A DNA stretch of 64,000 nt from Planococcus halocryophilus (GTDB lineage: Bacteria; Bacillota; Bacilli; Bacillales_A; Planococcaceae), in assembly GCF_001687585.2 (NCBI RefSeq), contig NZ_CP016537.2:1026001-1090000 (forward strand), given 5' to 3'. Below the pieces are notes generated by a model. That model had not been told where the DNA came from. It did no database searches and worked only from the letters and a program-made list of their open reading frames with translations. A program made the translations under genes and the position numbers. The stretch's first letter is position 1, and every line of letters begins with the position of its first letter. Positions 44,069 through 53,067 of the stretch are shown here, piece by piece.

Positions 44069-44494
44069 TTATTTTTTCTCTGGATATAGACCTTGCAAAA
44101 ACTCAATTGATTGTTTGATTAATTGTTGAAGAACTTCAAGGTCGATGTCTTCTATTTTATTAATATAGACACAAGATTTTCCACTAGTATGCTTGCCGAA
44201 TTTCTCAAGTAGCGGGCCACGATTTTCATCACCGGTCGCAAAATACAAGCTGATTTTCGCTTTTCGAGGAGAAAAACCGACAAGTGGAGCATCGCCTTTA
44301 TGACCCGTTTTGTATACATAATGATAAGAGCCAAAGCCGATAATGCTAGGTCCCCACATTTTAGGGGGATATCCACTTGTTTGCTCAAATAGTTCTAGTA
44401 ATTTATAAGCATCTTGCCGTTTTTTAGCAGACTCAACCGATTCGATAAATTCAATAACGTCTGCATCGGTTTCTTTTGTTTTAGGCTCGTACAT
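44069..44494 (-). CDS. DUF1801 family protein
   Basis: A 141-residue protein of the DUF1801 (YdhG-like) family. GFGSYHYVYKTGHKGDAPLVGFSPRKAKISLYF (positions about 56-88, quoted here only as landmarks GFGSYHY and VGFSPRKAKISLY) is the conserved core. Function unknown. The ATG at 44494 follows GAGGG by seven bases; an upstream TTG is closer to the site. It lies 31 bases after the TetM-like gene and is probably cotranscribed with it. Confidence 0.75.
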   Translation of the reverse strand: MYEPKTKETDADVIEFIESVESAKKRQDAYKLLELFEQTSGYPPKMWGPSIIGFGSYHYVYKTGHKGDAPLVGFSPRKAKISLYFATGDENRGPLLEKFGKHTSGKSCVYINKIEDIDLEVLQQLIKQSIEFLQGLYPEKK

Positions 44495-44525
44495 ATTCAA
44501 TCCCTCTTTTCATCTAAATCTGATT

Positions 44526-46472
44526 TTATAAACAGTGCATGGCTTTTTCTGCTTCGTCCCATGGAACTTTATAACCTTGACCTTTAGCACAAAAAATAGA
44601 AGTAGAGGTATAGAGCGGATCGATATTTTTGTCATAATCTATTTGAGCAGTGACTTGAGCTTGATTATGGCATAAGTCATACCCGTCAAATAGTAAACTG
44701 AGTGCCCCTTTACCATGAGTCCATGCAGCAAATTCAGTGCTGTAATTCATAAATGTCGCAACCGGTACACGGCCTTCAATCGTGGATTTGCCATCAATTG
44801 TTTCGGGTGATTCAAAACTGCCATAAGCTTGTTGAACATCTGATAGTACTTTGCCTATTTGGTCGAGACTTACTTTGATTTTGAATCGGTACATCGGTTC
44901 AAGTAGTCGATTTTGAGCTTGTTCTAATCCTTGGCGAAGGGCACGGAAAGTGGCTTCTCGGAAATCTCCCCCAGACGTATGTTGATTGTGTCCGCGCCCC
45001 GTTACTAAAGTTACTTTAACATCAGTTAAAGGAGAACCCGTTAATAATCCATGATGATGACGTTCGGTTAAGTGATGGAGTATCAAGTTTTGATTGCCAG
45101 TGGATAAAGCATCTGCGTGGCACAAATTATCAATTTGAAAGCCACTGCCACGTTCACCAGGTTCTAGTTTCAAATGAACTTCGGCATAGTGGCGAAGTGG
45201 TTCGAAATGGCCATAGCCCATAACAGAGTTATCGATTGTTTCTTTATAAAGAATTTCAGGATCGCCAAACTGGACGTAGTAACCAAAACGTTCAAGCACG
45301 ACTTGCTTTAAAACTTCTAATTGAATAATGCCCATAACTTGAATTTGTATTTTTTGGAAATGTTCATCCCAGTAAACCGATAGCGAAGGGTCTTCTGCGT
45401 CTAGTAATTGAAAGTTCTCCAATACTTCTTTTACAGAAACCATTGAACCAAAAAGGACCGTGGATTTTAATGTAGGAAGAACTTCAGATTTGGTATCGGC
45501 AGAGCAATTGCCGATAGCATCACCAATTGAAGCTTCTGTTAAACCGGCAATTGCGAACAGTTCACCTGCAACAGCTTGTTCAACTGTTTGAAATTTCTTG
45601 CCGTTATACATTCGAATCTGTGAGACTTTTTCTTCTAAACGTTTTGGACCATACGATAGTTTATCGCGAACTTTAAGTGTTCCGCTATAAGCTTTCAAAA
45701 AGCAAATTCGATTACCGTTTTCATCGTGGCGAATTTTATAAATCCGTGCTCCAAATGCCTCATCTTTTTGATAAGCAGTGACCGTCAATTGATCAAGTTG
45801 ATGCAAGAATTCCAAAATGCCGGTATCCTGCAAAGCTGAACCCGTAGCACATGGATAAATTTGATTTGTAGCAATCAAGCTTTGAAAACGCTCTAGCCAA
45901 ATTTTTTCATCATATTCAGACTCTAAATAAAGCGATAATAACTCTTCATCTCGTTCAGCGATAAATTCGATTAAGGATTCACTCATCTGTCCATTTGGGA
46001 AATTAGACGCAATATCACACGCATTTTTTGAAAAATTCGTTTGGATTTCTTTTAACACTTGCGTAGGATTTGCTCCTTCACGGTCGGTTTTATTGATGAA
46101 GAAAAAAACGGGGACTTTGTGTTTTTGAAGAAGTTCCCAAACGGTTTCAGTGTGACCTTCAATACCATCTACAGCACTGATGATGATAATGGCATAATCC
46201 ATTACTTGAATTGAACGTTCCATTTCAGGTGAAAAGTCGACATGTCCAGGTGTATCAATGAGGAAATAAGTTGAATCATTAAAAGAAAAAGTTGCTTGAT
46301 CTGCAAAAATTGTTATGCCGCGACTTTTTTCAATGCTGTGACTATCGAGAAAGGCGCTTTGGTGATCGACGCGGCCGCGCTCACGAATGCTATTTGTATG
46401 ATAAAGCAATTGCTCTGAAAATGTGGTTTTACCGGCATCGACATGTGCTAGTATTCCAATGGTTTTGTTCAT
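44526..46472 (-). CDS. TetM/OtrA-like ribosomal protection GTPase
   Basis: A 648-residue EF-G-like translational GTPase. GTP motifs are AHVDAGKTT (residues 9-17), RGIT, DTPGH, INKTD and TGSA. Domains II to V follow, as in TetM and OtrA, the proteins that free tetracycline-blocked ribosomes, and the length is typical (about 640-650). The acquired tet(M)/tet(O) genes differ in many conserved blocks from this chromosomal form, so I read it as an intrinsic paralog that may lower tetracycline susceptibility or act in ribosome rescue. AGAGGTG precedes the ATG. It sits in a minus-strand insert relative to B. subtilis order. Confidence 0.83.
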   Translation of the reverse strand: MNKTIGILAHVDAGKTTFSEQLLYHTNSIRERGRVDHQSAFLDSHSIEKSRGITIFADQATFSFNDSTYFLIDTPGHVDFSPEMERSIQVMDYAIIIISAVDGIEGHTETVWELLQKHKVPVFFFINKTDREGANPTQVLKEIQTNFSKNACDIASNFPNGQMSESLIEFIAERDEELLSLYLESEYDEKIWLERFQSLIATNQIYPCATGSALQDTGILEFLHQLDQLTVTAYQKDEAFGARIYKIRHDENGNRICFLKAYSGTLKVRDKLSYGPKRLEEKVSQIRMYNGKKFQTVEQAVAGELFAIAGLTEASIGDAIGNCSADTKSEVLPTLKSTVLFGSMVSVKEVLENFQLLDAEDPSLSVYWDEHFQKIQIQVMGIIQLEVLKQVVLERFGYYVQFGDPEILYKETIDNSVMGYGHFEPLRHYAEVHLKLEPGERGSGFQIDNLCHADALSTGNQNLILHHLTERHHHGLLTGSPLTDVKVTLVTGRGHNQHTSGGDFREATFRALRQGLEQAQNRLLEPMYRFKIKVSLDQIGKVLSDVQQAYGSFESPETIDGKSTIEGRVPVATFMNYSTEFAAWTHGKGALSLLFDGYDLCHNQAQVTAQIDYDKNIDPLYTSTSIFCAKGQGYKVPWDEAEKAMHCL

Positions 46473-46520
46473 ATTGTCACCTCTTAACTTTAGTTTAGCA
46501 GAATTTAAATTTAACCATAA

Positions 46521-46553
46521 GAAAAACGCGAAAGCCGAAGAGGCTTTCGCGTT
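46521..46553 (-). terminator. Terminator of the amidase gene
   Basis: On the minus strand AACGCGAAAGCC pairs with GGCTTTCGCGTT, followed by TTTTTC. Confidence 0.8.
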
Positions 46554-46559
46554 GAAACT

Positions 46560-47108
46560 TTAAAGACTATTTTCAAAGCAGGTAATGCCAAAGCAAATTC
46601 CTTGAGCGCAACGTTTTCGGTAAAGAGGGGACTTGAGCAATTCAACTTCTTGTTTATGTGTCATGAAACCGCATTCCACGAGAATTGCCGGCATATGTGT
46701 ATCTCGCAATACTGCAAAGTCGGCTTGTTTGACGCCGCGATCTTTTCGTCCTGTTATGAGCACTAACGATTGTTGAACCATCGCTGCCAAACGTTGTGTA
46801 GCTTCTTGAGGCTTATTGTAAATAAAGGTTTCTACACCATTTGCAGAGCTAAAGGTGTGGCCAGCTGCGTTAGCATGAATCGAAACAACTAAATCTACTT
46901 TCAAGCGATTGGCAAGCTGTGTTCGTTCGTGCAAGGGAACGTCAAAATCATTCTGATGACTGAAAAAAACAAGATGGCCATCTAGTGACAATTGCTTTTT
47001 AACTTCTTCTGCCACGGCAGAATTAAAATAAAACTCTCTCAATTTACCGTCAGGTGAGCGCTTTCCTGGTGTATTTGGACCGTGCCCGGCATCAATTAAT
47101 ATTTTCAT
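46560..47108 (-). CDS. N-acetylmuramoyl-L-alanine amidase (Amidase_3 type)
   Basis: A 182-residue zinc amidase that would cut between muramic acid and the stem peptide. The zinc ligands are His9 in DAGHG, Glu25 in REFYFN and the His in VSIHANA, and the catalytic Glu is in VECGFMTHKQE. The family start MKILIDAGHGPNTPGKRSPDG is right at the ATG at 47108, which follows AAAGGAGG. There is no signal peptide or cell wall-binding domain, as in phage-type or lysis-released amidases. It is divergent from hprK. Confidence 0.82.
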   Translation of the reverse strand: MKILIDAGHGPNTPGKRSPDGKLREFYFNSAVAEEVKKQLSLDGHLVFFSHQNDFDVPLHERTQLANRLKVDLVVSIHANAAGHTFSSANGVETFIYNKPQEATQRLAAMVQQSLVLITGRKDRGVKQADFAVLRDTHMPAILVECGFMTHKQEVELLKSPLYRKRCAQGICFGITCFENSL

Positions 47109-47224
47109 TTTGAATCTCCTCCTTTTGCCGTTTATATAGCTAAAGGAAAAGAGAGTGGGGACAAAAATCTTCAAATATATTTTATACATGGTAAAATGAA
47201 ACCAAACCGCATGCAATAGTAGCT

Positions 47225-47245
47225 ATTTCGACGAAAATTCGAAAT
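47225..47245 (+). promoter_or_regulatory. Inverted repeat before hprK
   Basis: ATTTCGA and TCGAAAT form a 7-bp inverted repeat around CGAAAAT in the hprK leader, between the amidase and hprK genes. It could be an operator or chance. Confidence 0.3.
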
Positions 47246-47275
47246 AATGTGTGGATAGGAAGTGAGGAGCTAAGA

Positions 47276-48202
47276 ATGGGGCAAGTAACGACGAAACAAG
47301 TCATGAAAATGTTTGACCTAGATTTAATCAGTGGAGAAGAAGGCATCGGCCGTCATATTCCTATTAGCGACATTTCGAGACCGGGTTTGGAAATGGCGGG
47401 ATATTTTACTCATTATCCAGCTAACCGTGTACAATTGCTCGGGAAAACGGAGCTTTCTTTTTTTGCGATGTTGACACCAAAAGAGCGCTCGGACCGAATG
47501 ATGAAACTTTGTACGGATGATACGCCGGCAATTATTGTTTCACATGGCGTTCCAGTTCCGGAAGAATTAATCGCTGCATCGAGCAACCGTCATGTACCGG
47601 TTATGACGACCCCTATGTCGACAACGCGTTTTTCAAGTTTACTGACCAACTTTCTGGAAAGTAAATTAGCACCCACAACAGCTATTCATGGTGTACTTGT
47701 TGATATTTATGGCGTAGGTGTTTTATTAACAGGAAAAAGTGGAGTCGGTAAAAGTGAAACAGCGCTTGAACTGGTTAAAAAAGGTCATCGTTTAGTTGCC
47801 GATGACTGTGTAGAAATTCATCAAGAAGGTGAAAACACTCTAGTTGGATCTGCACCAAAATTAATCGAACATTTGCTTGAAATCCGTGGAGTCGGCATCA
47901 TTGATATTATGACGTTATTTGGTGCGAGTGCAGTTCGTACATTTAAACGTATTTCATTGGTCATTGATTTGGAAATATGGGATCAGGATAAAACCTATGA
48001 TCGTTTAGGATTAGAAGAAGAAAAGATGAAAATTATTGATACAGATTTAACAAAACTGACAATTCCGGTTCGTCCTGGACGAAATTTATCCGTTATTATC
48101 GAAGTGGCTGCGATGAACTATCGGCTAAAACGAATGGGCGTTAATGCCGCTGAAGAGTTTTCGAATCGTCTTAACGAAGTTATTGCACAAGATACAAATT
48201 AA
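47276..48202 (+). CDS. hprK: HPr kinase/phosphorylase HprK
   Basis: A 308-residue bifunctional enzyme that phosphorylates and dephosphorylates Ser46 of HPr and Crh, the switch for carbon catabolite control through CcpA. The P-loop is [10 protein letters not shown] (about residues 151-160), the HprK signature is [12 protein letters not shown], and [17 protein letters not shown] lies near the C-terminus. ATG 47276 follows GTGAGGAG; the frame further upstream is not needed. The other substrate, Crh, is encoded at the end of this window. Confidence 0.95.
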   Translation: MGQVTTKQVMKMFDLDLISGEEGIGRHIPISDISRPGLEMAGYFTHYPANRVQLLGKTELSFFAMLTPKERSDRMMKLCTDDTPAIIVSHGVPVPEELIAASSNRHVPVMTTPMSTTRFSSLLTNFLESKLAPTTAIHGVLVDIYGVGVLLTGKSGVGKSETALELVKKGHRLVADDCVEIHQEGENTLVGSAPKLIEHLLEIRGVGIIDIMTLFGASAVRTFKRISLVIDLEIWDQDKTYDRLGLEEEKMKIIDTDLTKLTIPVRPGRNLSVIIEVAAMNYRLKRMGVNAAEEFSNRLNEVIAQDTN

Positions 48203-48223
48203 GCGAATGGGAAGGTGCACAAA

Positions 48224-49036
48224 ATGTTTTCATTATTAGCTTCAATCGATCCTATCGCTTTCTCACTCGGTCCGATTTCGGTCCGTTGGTATGGCGTAAT
48301 CATCGCAGCAGGTATTGTCATCGCCTTTTTAGTAGGACAGCGTGAGATGGTTAAACGGGGACTTCATGTCGAATTTTTAACAGATTTATTAATCTGGGCA
48401 GTACCGCTTGCGATAGTCGGGGCACGCATTTATTACGTAGCTTTTGAATGGGATGCCTATAAAAACAATCCCGCCGAAATTATTGCGATATGGAATGGGG
48501 GAATCGCGATTCATGGTGCCTTGATAGCATCAGTAATTGTGGCTTATCTATTTACGAAAAAGCGTAACACTTCATTTTTAAAAGTAGCGGATATTTTAGC
48601 GCCAAGTATTTTAATCGGCCAAGCGATAGGCCGCTGGGGGAATTTCATTAACCAAGAAGCACATGGTGGAGAAGTATCACGTGCGTTCTTAGAGAATTTA
48701 TTTATTCCTGATTGGATTATCAATCATATGTACATAGATGGTGCTTATTACCACCCAACGTTCTTGTATGAATCTATGTGGAGCCTAGTCGGTATCATCA
48801 TTTTACTGTTGCTTCGAAAAGTAAATTTAGTGCGTGGCGAAATGTTTTTCTTCTATATGATTTGGTACTCAGTTGGTCGCTTTTTTATCGAAGCAATGCG
48901 GACAGATAGCTTGTATGTAGTGGGAGAACTTCGCGCAGCACAACTTGTATCTGTAATTGCCATTGTCATTGCCGTGGTGTTGATTGTTTACCGACGTGTA
49001 GCAATTAAAAACCCACCTCATTACAAAGATAAATAA
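48224..49036 (+). CDS. lgt: Prolipoprotein diacylglyceryl transferase Lgt
   Basis: A 270-residue membrane enzyme that adds diacylglycerol from phosphatidylglycerol to the lipobox Cys of lipoproteins, such as PrsA encoded at 11815-12705. Seven hydrophobic helices are visible. The Lgt signature GRWGNFINQEAHGGE (about residues 136-150) carries essential Arg and Asn. ATG 48224 lies eight bases after GGGAAGG. hprK precedes by 21 bases, so hprK-lgt-yvoD-ppaX-yvoF is probably one transcript. Confidence 0.94.
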   Translation: MFSLLASIDPIAFSLGPISVRWYGVIIAAGIVIAFLVGQREMVKRGLHVEFLTDLLIWAVPLAIVGARIYYVAFEWDAYKNNPAEIIAIWNGGIAIHGALIASVIVAYLFTKKRNTSFLKVADILAPSILIGQAIGRWGNFINQEAHGGEVSRAFLENLFIPDWIINHMYIDGAYYHPTFLYESMWSLVGIIILLLLRKVNLVRGEMFFFYMIWYSVGRFFIEAMRTDSLYVVGELRAAQLVSVIAIVIAVVLIVYRRVAIKNPPHYKDK

Positions 49037-49055
49037 TAAAGAAAAGAGCGATCAG

Positions 49056-49991
49056 ATGACGACATTGAAAAATGGATTGAAGGCAGGGTTAAAAACGACT
49101 TGGTCATTAGGGAAAATAATTTTCCCGATTACCTTGCTTGTTACCGTGCTTCAATATACACCGGTCTTGCCTTTTATTATTGATTTAATTTCACCGATTA
49201 TGGGGTTGTTTGGCTTAAGTGGCGATGCTGCGATTCCGTTAGTTCTTGGGAACGCACTTAATCTATATGCCGGAATTGCTGGCATTTTGTCATTAGAATT
49301 AACGGTCAAAGAAGTGTTTATCTTGGCAGTTATGCTATCATTTTCACATAATATTTTTATCGAAACCGGTGTGGCATTAAAGGTCGGCGTTAAGCTGTGG
49401 GTCGTGTTAGTTGTCCGTTTCGGATTAGCTGCACTTTCTGGTGTCATCATCAACTTGTTCTGGCAAGGGGGAGGAGATGTAGCTAAATACGGCTTCGCGC
49501 CTGAGATTTCTGCAACTCCTGAAAGCTGGATGGGAATTTTGTTAATCGGACTGGAGAAAGCGTCATTCGGTATTTTGCAATTAGCGATGATTGTGATTCC
49601 ATTAATGATTATGATTCAGATTTTAAAGGATAAACAATATCTTCAAAAAATATCTGACACATTAGGTCCATTAACTCGTTTATTAGGTGTTCAAAAAAAT
49701 GCTTCATTAACACTAGCTTCCGGACTGGTCTTTGGATTGGCTATGGGAGCGGGTGTGATGATTCAAGCGGTTCAAGAAGATGGTGTTAGCAAAAAAGACG
49801 CAACATTGGTATTTATTTTCCTTGTGGCCTGTCACGCTATTGTTGAAGATACGTTGATCTTTATCCCGTTAGGAATACCAATATGGCCTCTGCTCGCAAT
49901 CCGTGTCGTTACGGCGCTTGGGCTTACCATTTTTGTTTCTTATATGTGGCGTAAAGCAGAAGAAAAGCAGAAGGAAGTGGTTTCTACATGA
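49056..49991 (+). CDS. yvoD: YvoD-like nucleoside-recognition (Gate) membrane protein
   Basis: A 311-residue membrane protein with about eight hydrophobic helices and two copies of the Gate domain seen in nucleoside transporters and SpoIIIA-like proteins. GNALNLYAGIAGILS (about residues 66-80) and ACHAIVEDTLIFIPLG (about 255-270) are landmarks. Its function is not established. The gene lies between lgt and ppaX, exactly as in B. subtilis, and its end overlaps ppaX by four bases. Confidence 0.82.
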   Translation: MTTLKNGLKAGLKTTWSLGKIIFPITLLVTVLQYTPVLPFIIDLISPIMGLFGLSGDAAIPLVLGNALNLYAGIAGILSLELTVKEVFILAVMLSFSHNIFIETGVALKVGVKLWVVLVVRFGLAALSGVIINLFWQGGGDVAKYGFAPEISATPESWMGILLIGLEKASFGILQLAMIVIPLMIMIQILKDKQYLQKISDTLGPLTRLLGVQKNASLTLASGLVFGLAMGAGVMIQAVQEDGVSKKDATLVFIFLVACHAIVEDTLIFIPLGIPIWPLLAIRVVTALGLTIFVSYMWRKAEEKQKEVVST

Positions 49992-50644
49992 CAGAGAAAA
50001 AAATCAATACACTTTTATTCGATTTTGATGGTACGTTATTAGATACAAATGAATTAATCATTCAAACTTTCTTAGCCGTGCTGGATCAACATTATCCGGG
50101 CCGTTTTGATCGACAAGATGCCTTGCACTTTATTGGCCCATCATTGGAACAAACGTTTACAGCAATTGACCCGAATCGTGTGGAAGAACTGACGGCTGAG
50201 TATCGTGTGTTAAATCGTATTATGCACGATGACTTAGTTGAAGAGTACGATGGGGTAGTGGAAACCTTACGACATTTGAAGGCGCAAGGGTTGAAAATGG
50301 CGATTGTATCGACAAAACGTAGTGAAACGATTCGTCATGGCTTAGCATTAATGGGAGTTACTAATGTGTTTGACGTGATAGTTGGTTTAGATCATGTAAC
50401 GAATCCGAAACCACACCCTGAGCCACTGGAATTGGCTTTAACACAATTAGGTTCATCTCCTGAAGAAGCGTTGATGATTGGTGATAATTCGCATGATATC
50501 GAAGGTGGGAAAAATGCAGGAGTTCTTACAGCAGGCGTGGCTTGGGCAGCAAAAGGAGAAGACTACTTGGCCAAGTTCAAACCGGACTTTATGCTTCAGC
50601 ATATTAGTGATTTATTGGAATTGACGAAAGAGGCAGTGAAATGA
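49988..50644 (+). CDS. ppaX: Pyrophosphatase PpaX
   Basis: A 218-residue HAD-family hydrolase. Motif I DFDGTLLDTN (residues 11-20), motif II IVSTKR, motif III lysine in NPKPHPEP and motif IV IGDNSHDIEGG are present. PpaX hydrolyses pyrophosphate released by HprK when it dephosphorylates HPr(Ser-P) phosphorolytically, which explains its place with hprK. Start and stop overlap neighbours by ATGA, giving coupled translation. Confidence 0.9.
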   Translation: MTEKKINTLLFDFDGTLLDTNELIIQTFLAVLDQHYPGRFDRQDALHFIGPSLEQTFTAIDPNRVEELTAEYRVLNRIMHDDLVEEYDGVVETLRHLKAQGLKMAIVSTKRSETIRHGLALMGVTNVFDVIVGLDHVTNPKPHPEPLELALTQLGSSPEEALMIGDNSHDIEGGKNAGVLTAGVAWAAKGEDYLAKFKPDFMLQHISDLLELTKEAVK

Positions 50645-51153
50645 GAAAAACACAACGCCATTTTGTAGATGGCCCAAATTCACTTTGGCATATTTACAAA
50701 ACGGTGCCGTTCTGGAAAGTTGCTAAAAATTTTTTGGTGATTCAAACGGCTAGATATACTCCGTTTTTACCAATGAAAAATTGGTTATATAAAACTTTTT
50801 TAAAAATGAAAATCGGAAAGCATTCTTCTTTTGCATTAATGGTAATGCCGGATGTTATGTTTCCTGAAAAGATTACAGTTGGAGAAAACTCAGTAATTGG
50901 CTACAATACAACGATTCTTGCACACGAATATTTAATAGATGAATACCGGCTCGGCGACGTGGTCATCGGAGACCGCGTCATGATCGGAGCAAACACAACG
51001 ATTTTGCCCGGCATCACGATTGGGAACGGCGCCATTGTTTCCGCTGCCACGCTCGTCCATAAAGATGTGCCAGCTGGAGCTTTTGTCGGTGGAAATCCGA
51101 TGAGTATCATCTTTACAGCTGAACAAATGGCAGAGCGTCAAGCAAAATCCTGA
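50641..51153 (+). CDS. yvoF: YvoF-like hexapeptide-repeat acetyltransferase
   Basis: A 170-residue left-handed beta-helix protein of the maltose/galactoside O-acetyltransferase type. Hexapeptide repeats run from about residue 75 (ITVGENSVIGYNTTI) to about 150 (IGDRVMIGANTTILPGITIGNGAIVSA), and NPMSIIF follows. The acceptor is unknown. It starts in an ATGA overlap with ppaX and ends the hprK operon at a strong terminator. Confidence 0.87.
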   Translation: MRKTQRHFVDGPNSLWHIYKTVPFWKVAKNFLVIQTARYTPFLPMKNWLYKTFLKMKIGKHSSFALMVMPDVMFPEKITVGENSVIGYNTTILAHEYLIDEYRLGDVVIGDRVMIGANTTILPGITIGNGAIVSAATLVHKDVPAGAFVGGNPMSIIFTAEQMAERQAKS

Positions 51154-51181
51154 AAGCACTAAGTGCTTTCAGGATTTTTTT
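51147..51181 (+). terminator. Terminator of the hprK-yvoF operon
   Basis: AATCCTGAAAGCAC pairs perfectly with GTGCTTTCAGGATT around TAA, followed by a T run. Confidence 0.9.
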
Positions 51182-51193
51182 CGAGTATATCTC

Positions 51194-51223
51194 TTGACGA
51201 TGGACGGAAAAATGAGATAAAAT
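51194..51223 (+). promoter_or_regulatory. Promoter of the his operon
   Basis: TTGACG and TAAAAT are separated by 18 bp, 58 bases before the hisZ start. Just after it TTTTACTT and AAGTAAAA form an inverted repeat in the leader. No T-box is visible in the short leader. Confidence 0.65.
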
Positions 51224-51280
51224 AGTTTTACTTCACCACATTAGCGAGATAAAGTAAAATAACCAATATTAGGGAGTTTT

Positions 51281-52441
51281 ATGATGACTATACAAATGTT
51301 TGAAAAACCATTAGGCATGAGAGACGATTTCCCGTTTATCGCAAAAAAGAAAGCGGAGCTTCGCACAAGCGGAACGAACATCATTCAGCAAGCAGGTTAT
51401 GACTTGTTGCAGACACCAACATTAGAATATTACGAAACCATTGGTAAAATTTCGGCAATTGCTGATAACGCCTTGTTTAAACTATTAGACAGTCAGGGGG
51501 AAACGTTGGTTTTACGACCAGATATGACTTCACCAATTGCACGGGTTGCAGCATCTAAGCTATTAAAAGAAAAGATGCCTGTCAGACTTGGTTATTATTC
51601 GAACGTCTTTCGCGCTCAAAAACGAGAAGGCGGGCGACCGGCTGAATTTGAACAAATGGGCGTAGAACTGATTGGCGATGATTCCTTGTATGCCGATGCA
51701 GAAGTGATCATTCTTGCAGGCACTATCTTAAAAAATTTAAACATCGAATCGAGTCGTTTCGTAATTGGTCACACGCAATTACTTCAATTGATTCTTGAAG
51801 ATTTCGGGTTAAGCCAAGAGCAAATAGAACAAGTGCGTAGCGCATTTGTTTCTAAAAATAGTGTCGGGTTTGAAACGTTAGCAAAACAATTGCCTATTGA
51901 AGAATCGAGAATGGAGTCGTTTATTGGTTTGATTTCAACGACTACTGTCGAAGAATGGCAGCAATGGGTCAACCCTCGTAATTCGAAACAAAGTTTTTTG
52001 TTTGAAGAGATGAAAAAATTAAAGAAAATATTAGACCGTAGCGGCTTATCTGAGGCAGTTACGTATGATTTATCATTTAATAGCCACATGACTTATTACA
52101 CAGGAGTGGTGTTTGAAGTATATGCTGCAGGCAGCGGTTTTCCACTTGGTAATGGTGGACGATACGACGGCTTAATGAAACAATTTGGGCTAGAGGTCGG
52201 GGCAACTGGATTTGGCTTGCGTGTCGACAGATTATTAGAAATTATGTCAGCTGTGTCGGAACAACAAGACCATACGTTAATCTTGTTTGATGAAAAAAAT
52301 GAAGACCAGGCGTTTGACGAAGCACAAAAACTTCGCGAAAATGGTACGCGAGTTACCTTGCAATTTGGACCAGCGGTGAAAGCCACTGATGAATTCAGCA
52401 AACATTTCAGCAAGGTTTTACGATTGGAAGGTGCTAACTAA
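51281..52441 (+). CDS. hisZ: ATP phosphoribosyltransferase regulatory subunit HisZ
   Basis: A 386-residue paralog of histidyl-tRNA synthetase that lacks the tRNA-binding part and is needed by short-form His[12 protein letters not shown] near the start, the class II core [17 protein letters not shown], and EQMGVELIG are family landmarks. An in-frame ATG also occurs at 51284, with better spacing from AGGGAG, so the start is uncertain by one codon. hisG begins inside the stop (TAATG), so the two subunits are made together. Confidence 0.92.
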   Translation: MMTIQMFEKPLGMRDDFPFIAKKKAELRTSGTNIIQQAGYDLLQTPTLEYYETIGKISAIADNALFKLLDSQGETLVLRPDMTSPIARVAASKLLKEKMPVRLGYYSNVFRAQKREGGRPAEFEQMGVELIGDDSLYADAEVIILAGTILKNLNIESSRFVIGHTQLLQLILEDFGLSQEQIEQVRSAFVSKNSVGFETLAKQLPIEESRMESFIGLISTTTVEEWQQWVNPRNSKQSFLFEEMKKLKKILDRSGLSEAVTYDLSFNSHMTYYTGVVFEVYAAGSGFPLGNGGRYDGLMKQFGLEVGATGFGLRVDRLLEIMSAVSEQQDHTLILFDEKNEDQAFDEAQKLRENGTRVTLQFGPAVKATDEFSKHFSKVLRLEGAN

Positions 52442-53067
52442 TGGATGCATTAACAATAGCAATGCCCAAAGGCAGAATATTTGAAGAAGCTTACGAATTA
52501 TTAGTAAAAGCAGGCTATGATTTGCCGAAAGAACTTGATGATTCACGTAAGTTGATCGTCGAAGCACCTAATGAAAATATCCGTTTTATTCTGTCAAAAC
52601 CAATGGATGTTCCGGCCTATGTAGAACATGGAGTAGCAGATATCGGCATTGCTGGTAAAGACGTTATGCTTGAACATGACCGTGATGTTTATGAGTTACT
52701 AGACCTTGGCATTAGTCGGTGCTATATCGCGACTGCAGGTATGCCTGATACACAAATGAATAAAGTATCACCACGCGTCGCAACGAAATACCCGAAAGTA
52801 GCCTCACAATATTACCGTGGCAAAGGCGAACAAGTTGAAATCATTGAATTGAACGGTTCGATTGAACTGGCCCCAATGATTGGTTTAGCTGATCGTATTG
52901 TGGATATTGTCTCTACTGGTAAAACATTAAAAGAAAATGGATTAGTTGAATACGAAAAAATTGTCGACATTACGTCGCGGTTAATTGCGAATCCTGTAAG
53001 TTATCGCTTAAAGCAAAAACGCATTACTGATCTAGTAGAAAGACTGAGAAAGCAGGCGGTTTTATGA
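52441..53067 (+). CDS. hisG: ATP phosphoribosyltransferase catalytic subunit HisG (short form)
   Basis: A 208-residue enzyme catalysing the first step of histidine synthesis, ATP plus PRPP to phosphoribosyl-ATP. It opens with [12 protein letters not shown], and [25 protein letters not shown] carries the PRPP-binding stretch. The lack of the C-terminal regulatory domain marks the short form, which needs HisZ, and that gene is directly upstream. Feedback inhibition by histidine would act on the complex. Confidence 0.95.
   Translation: MDALTIAMPKGRIFEEAYELLVKAGYDLPKELDDSRKLIVEAPNENIRFILSKPMDVPAYVEHGVADIGIAGKDVMLEHDRDVYELLDLGISRCYIATAGMPDTQMNKVSPRVATKYPKVASQYYRGKGEQVEIIELNGSIELAPMIGLADRIVDIVSTGKTLKENGLVEYEKIVDITSRLIANPVSYRLKQKRITDLVERLRKQAVL

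Noticed and set aside
44526..46472. Acquired tetracycline resistance gene on a mobile element
   Set aside because: No transposase, att site or repeat flanks it, and base composition looks like the neighbours.
51182..51280. T-box or riboswitch before the his operon
   Set aside because: The leader is too short and no T-box sequence (AGGGTGGNACCGCG) is present.
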